Below are positions 63,166 through 64,000 of a stretch of 64,000 nucleotides of DNA, in pieces. A program made the translations under genes and the position numbers. The DNA is from Tubiluchus corallicola. Its lineage: Eukaryota; Priapulida; Priapulimorpha; Priapulimorphida; Tubiluchidae. How positions within the stretch are numbered: position 1 is the first letter of the stretch; each line of letters begins with the position of its first letter. The notes beneath the pieces are model-generated. The model was not told the DNA's origin. It did not search any database and worked only from the letters and a program-made list of their open reading frames with translations. The stretch covers positions 2,576,501-2,640,500 of the forward strand of contig JAQGDQ010000001.1 in the NCBI GenBank assembly GCA_030141605.1, read 5' to 3'.

Positions 63166-64000
63166 GGAGCCTATTGTTTTAGGGGGTTGAAGACTTAAAC
63201 ACCTAGGTCAAAAAAGCTCAAAAATTTAAATAGCTGTCTGACGATTACATTACTTGACGCAATGACTTGTCTGTATGAACAAGACCTAGAAACGTATCGC
63301 TTTTTGGCTTGAAAAGGCAAACGTCCTTCTTGAAAAAAAGCTGTCAAAATAAATATAAAAATAAATAGTGACTTCATGTAAAGGTGTGAAATTGCAACTC
63401 TACTGAGGACTCTCTTTACTTGTGTCTTCACATTTTTAAAATAATTCAGTCTATGAATAACTTCTCCTTATTTCTAAACAACTTGAAAAATGTTAAACCG
63501 AATTTCGTGTTGACAGATAATCTTAACGGAATGTGTTCCACAATAGCAAGCACTAGCTTTCTGAGAATATCCATTAACTTGGCCCATTAATCTCATCGAT
63601 ATGTTTCCTGCGCGTCTCCTTCTCAATCTAAGAAATGAATGTTTTTTTTCTGCAAACTTGCGTTTACTTCCAGTAAAATTTATTTGTTTTTGGTTGGTAT
63701 TTTTACTAACAACATGGTAAAAATTTCATGGCTTAGATGGAAATCAAGGAAATCGATTCAAACGAACTGAAGTTTCGAGAGCTAGTGCAGGCCACAACAA
63801 ATCTCTTTATCTATCTAAATTAAAAGCGTTTTAATGGACATGTGATTACCCAAGTAATCACTCGTTCGCTCGTCAATACATAGAGCTTCCTGTTAACTTT
63901 CTTCAAAATGAAACAAAATTTGGCTGGCATGGCTATTCCTAGCAGGGAGCAAGACTGCTGAATAATGGAAATCAAGGTCAAAAGACATGGTCCTCGGCAA
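63166..64000. other. Non-coding stretch to the window end
   Basis: AT-rich sequence without a supportable exon. Confidence 0.4.

Overview
This window is AT-rich, intron-rich DNA from an animal nuclear genome. It has split genes with GT-AG introns, many di-, tri- and tetranucleotide microsatellites, a tRNA-derived SINE, two decayed LINE fragments and a TTAA-flanked MITE. The best-supported genes are invertebrate-style trypsins with six cysteines. A TCAGT start-site motif 31 bp downstream of a TATA box would suit an arthropod, but the phylum cannot be fixed from the sequence alone.

The core is a trypsin array on the minus strand, about 6.0-23.2 kb. Trypsin A (9856 down to 6008) and trypsin B (23164 down to 18340) each have seven exons with identical intron phases. 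Both carry a secretion signal, a propeptide, an activation site, the His/Asp/Ser triad and the Asp189-equivalent that sets Lys/Arg specificity. Between them lies a third, broken member: a perfect 74-nt exon 2 and a decayed exon 3, separated by an inserted dispersed repeat. The promoters of A and B share a TATA box, a downstream element, and an upstream block with GATA-like and forkhead-like motifs. This suggests coordinated, probably digestive, expression of secreted proteases.

Left of the array (1-6 kb) are trinucleotide-repeat tracts, one or two minus-strand exons of an unrecognised gene, a small secreted-peptide candidate at 3055-3201 and a palindromic GTACG-rich element. The space between trypsin A and the relic holds a cluster of inverted, diverged repeat copies (11.2-13.0 kb).

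Right of trypsin B (23-64 kb) the window is mostly non-coding. It holds large (AAT)n, (GA)n, (CA)n and (TA)n arrays, a second copy of the relic's repeat (36.28-36.95 kb), an RTE-like LINE fragment (43.8-44.2 kb), a SINE with a microsatellite tail (46.3-46.75 kb), a CR1/L2-like LINE 3' end (49.6-50.6 kb) and a piggyBac-type MITE (62.8-63.2 kb). Gene evidence here is weak: a possible Cys-loop receptor exon (48.0-48.1 kb), two possible divergent first exons (52.66-52.89 kb) and two small membrane-protein ORFs (35.4 and 59.6 kb).

All exon models were made by eye from splice signals and homology between paralogues. Weak single-exon calls carry low confidence.
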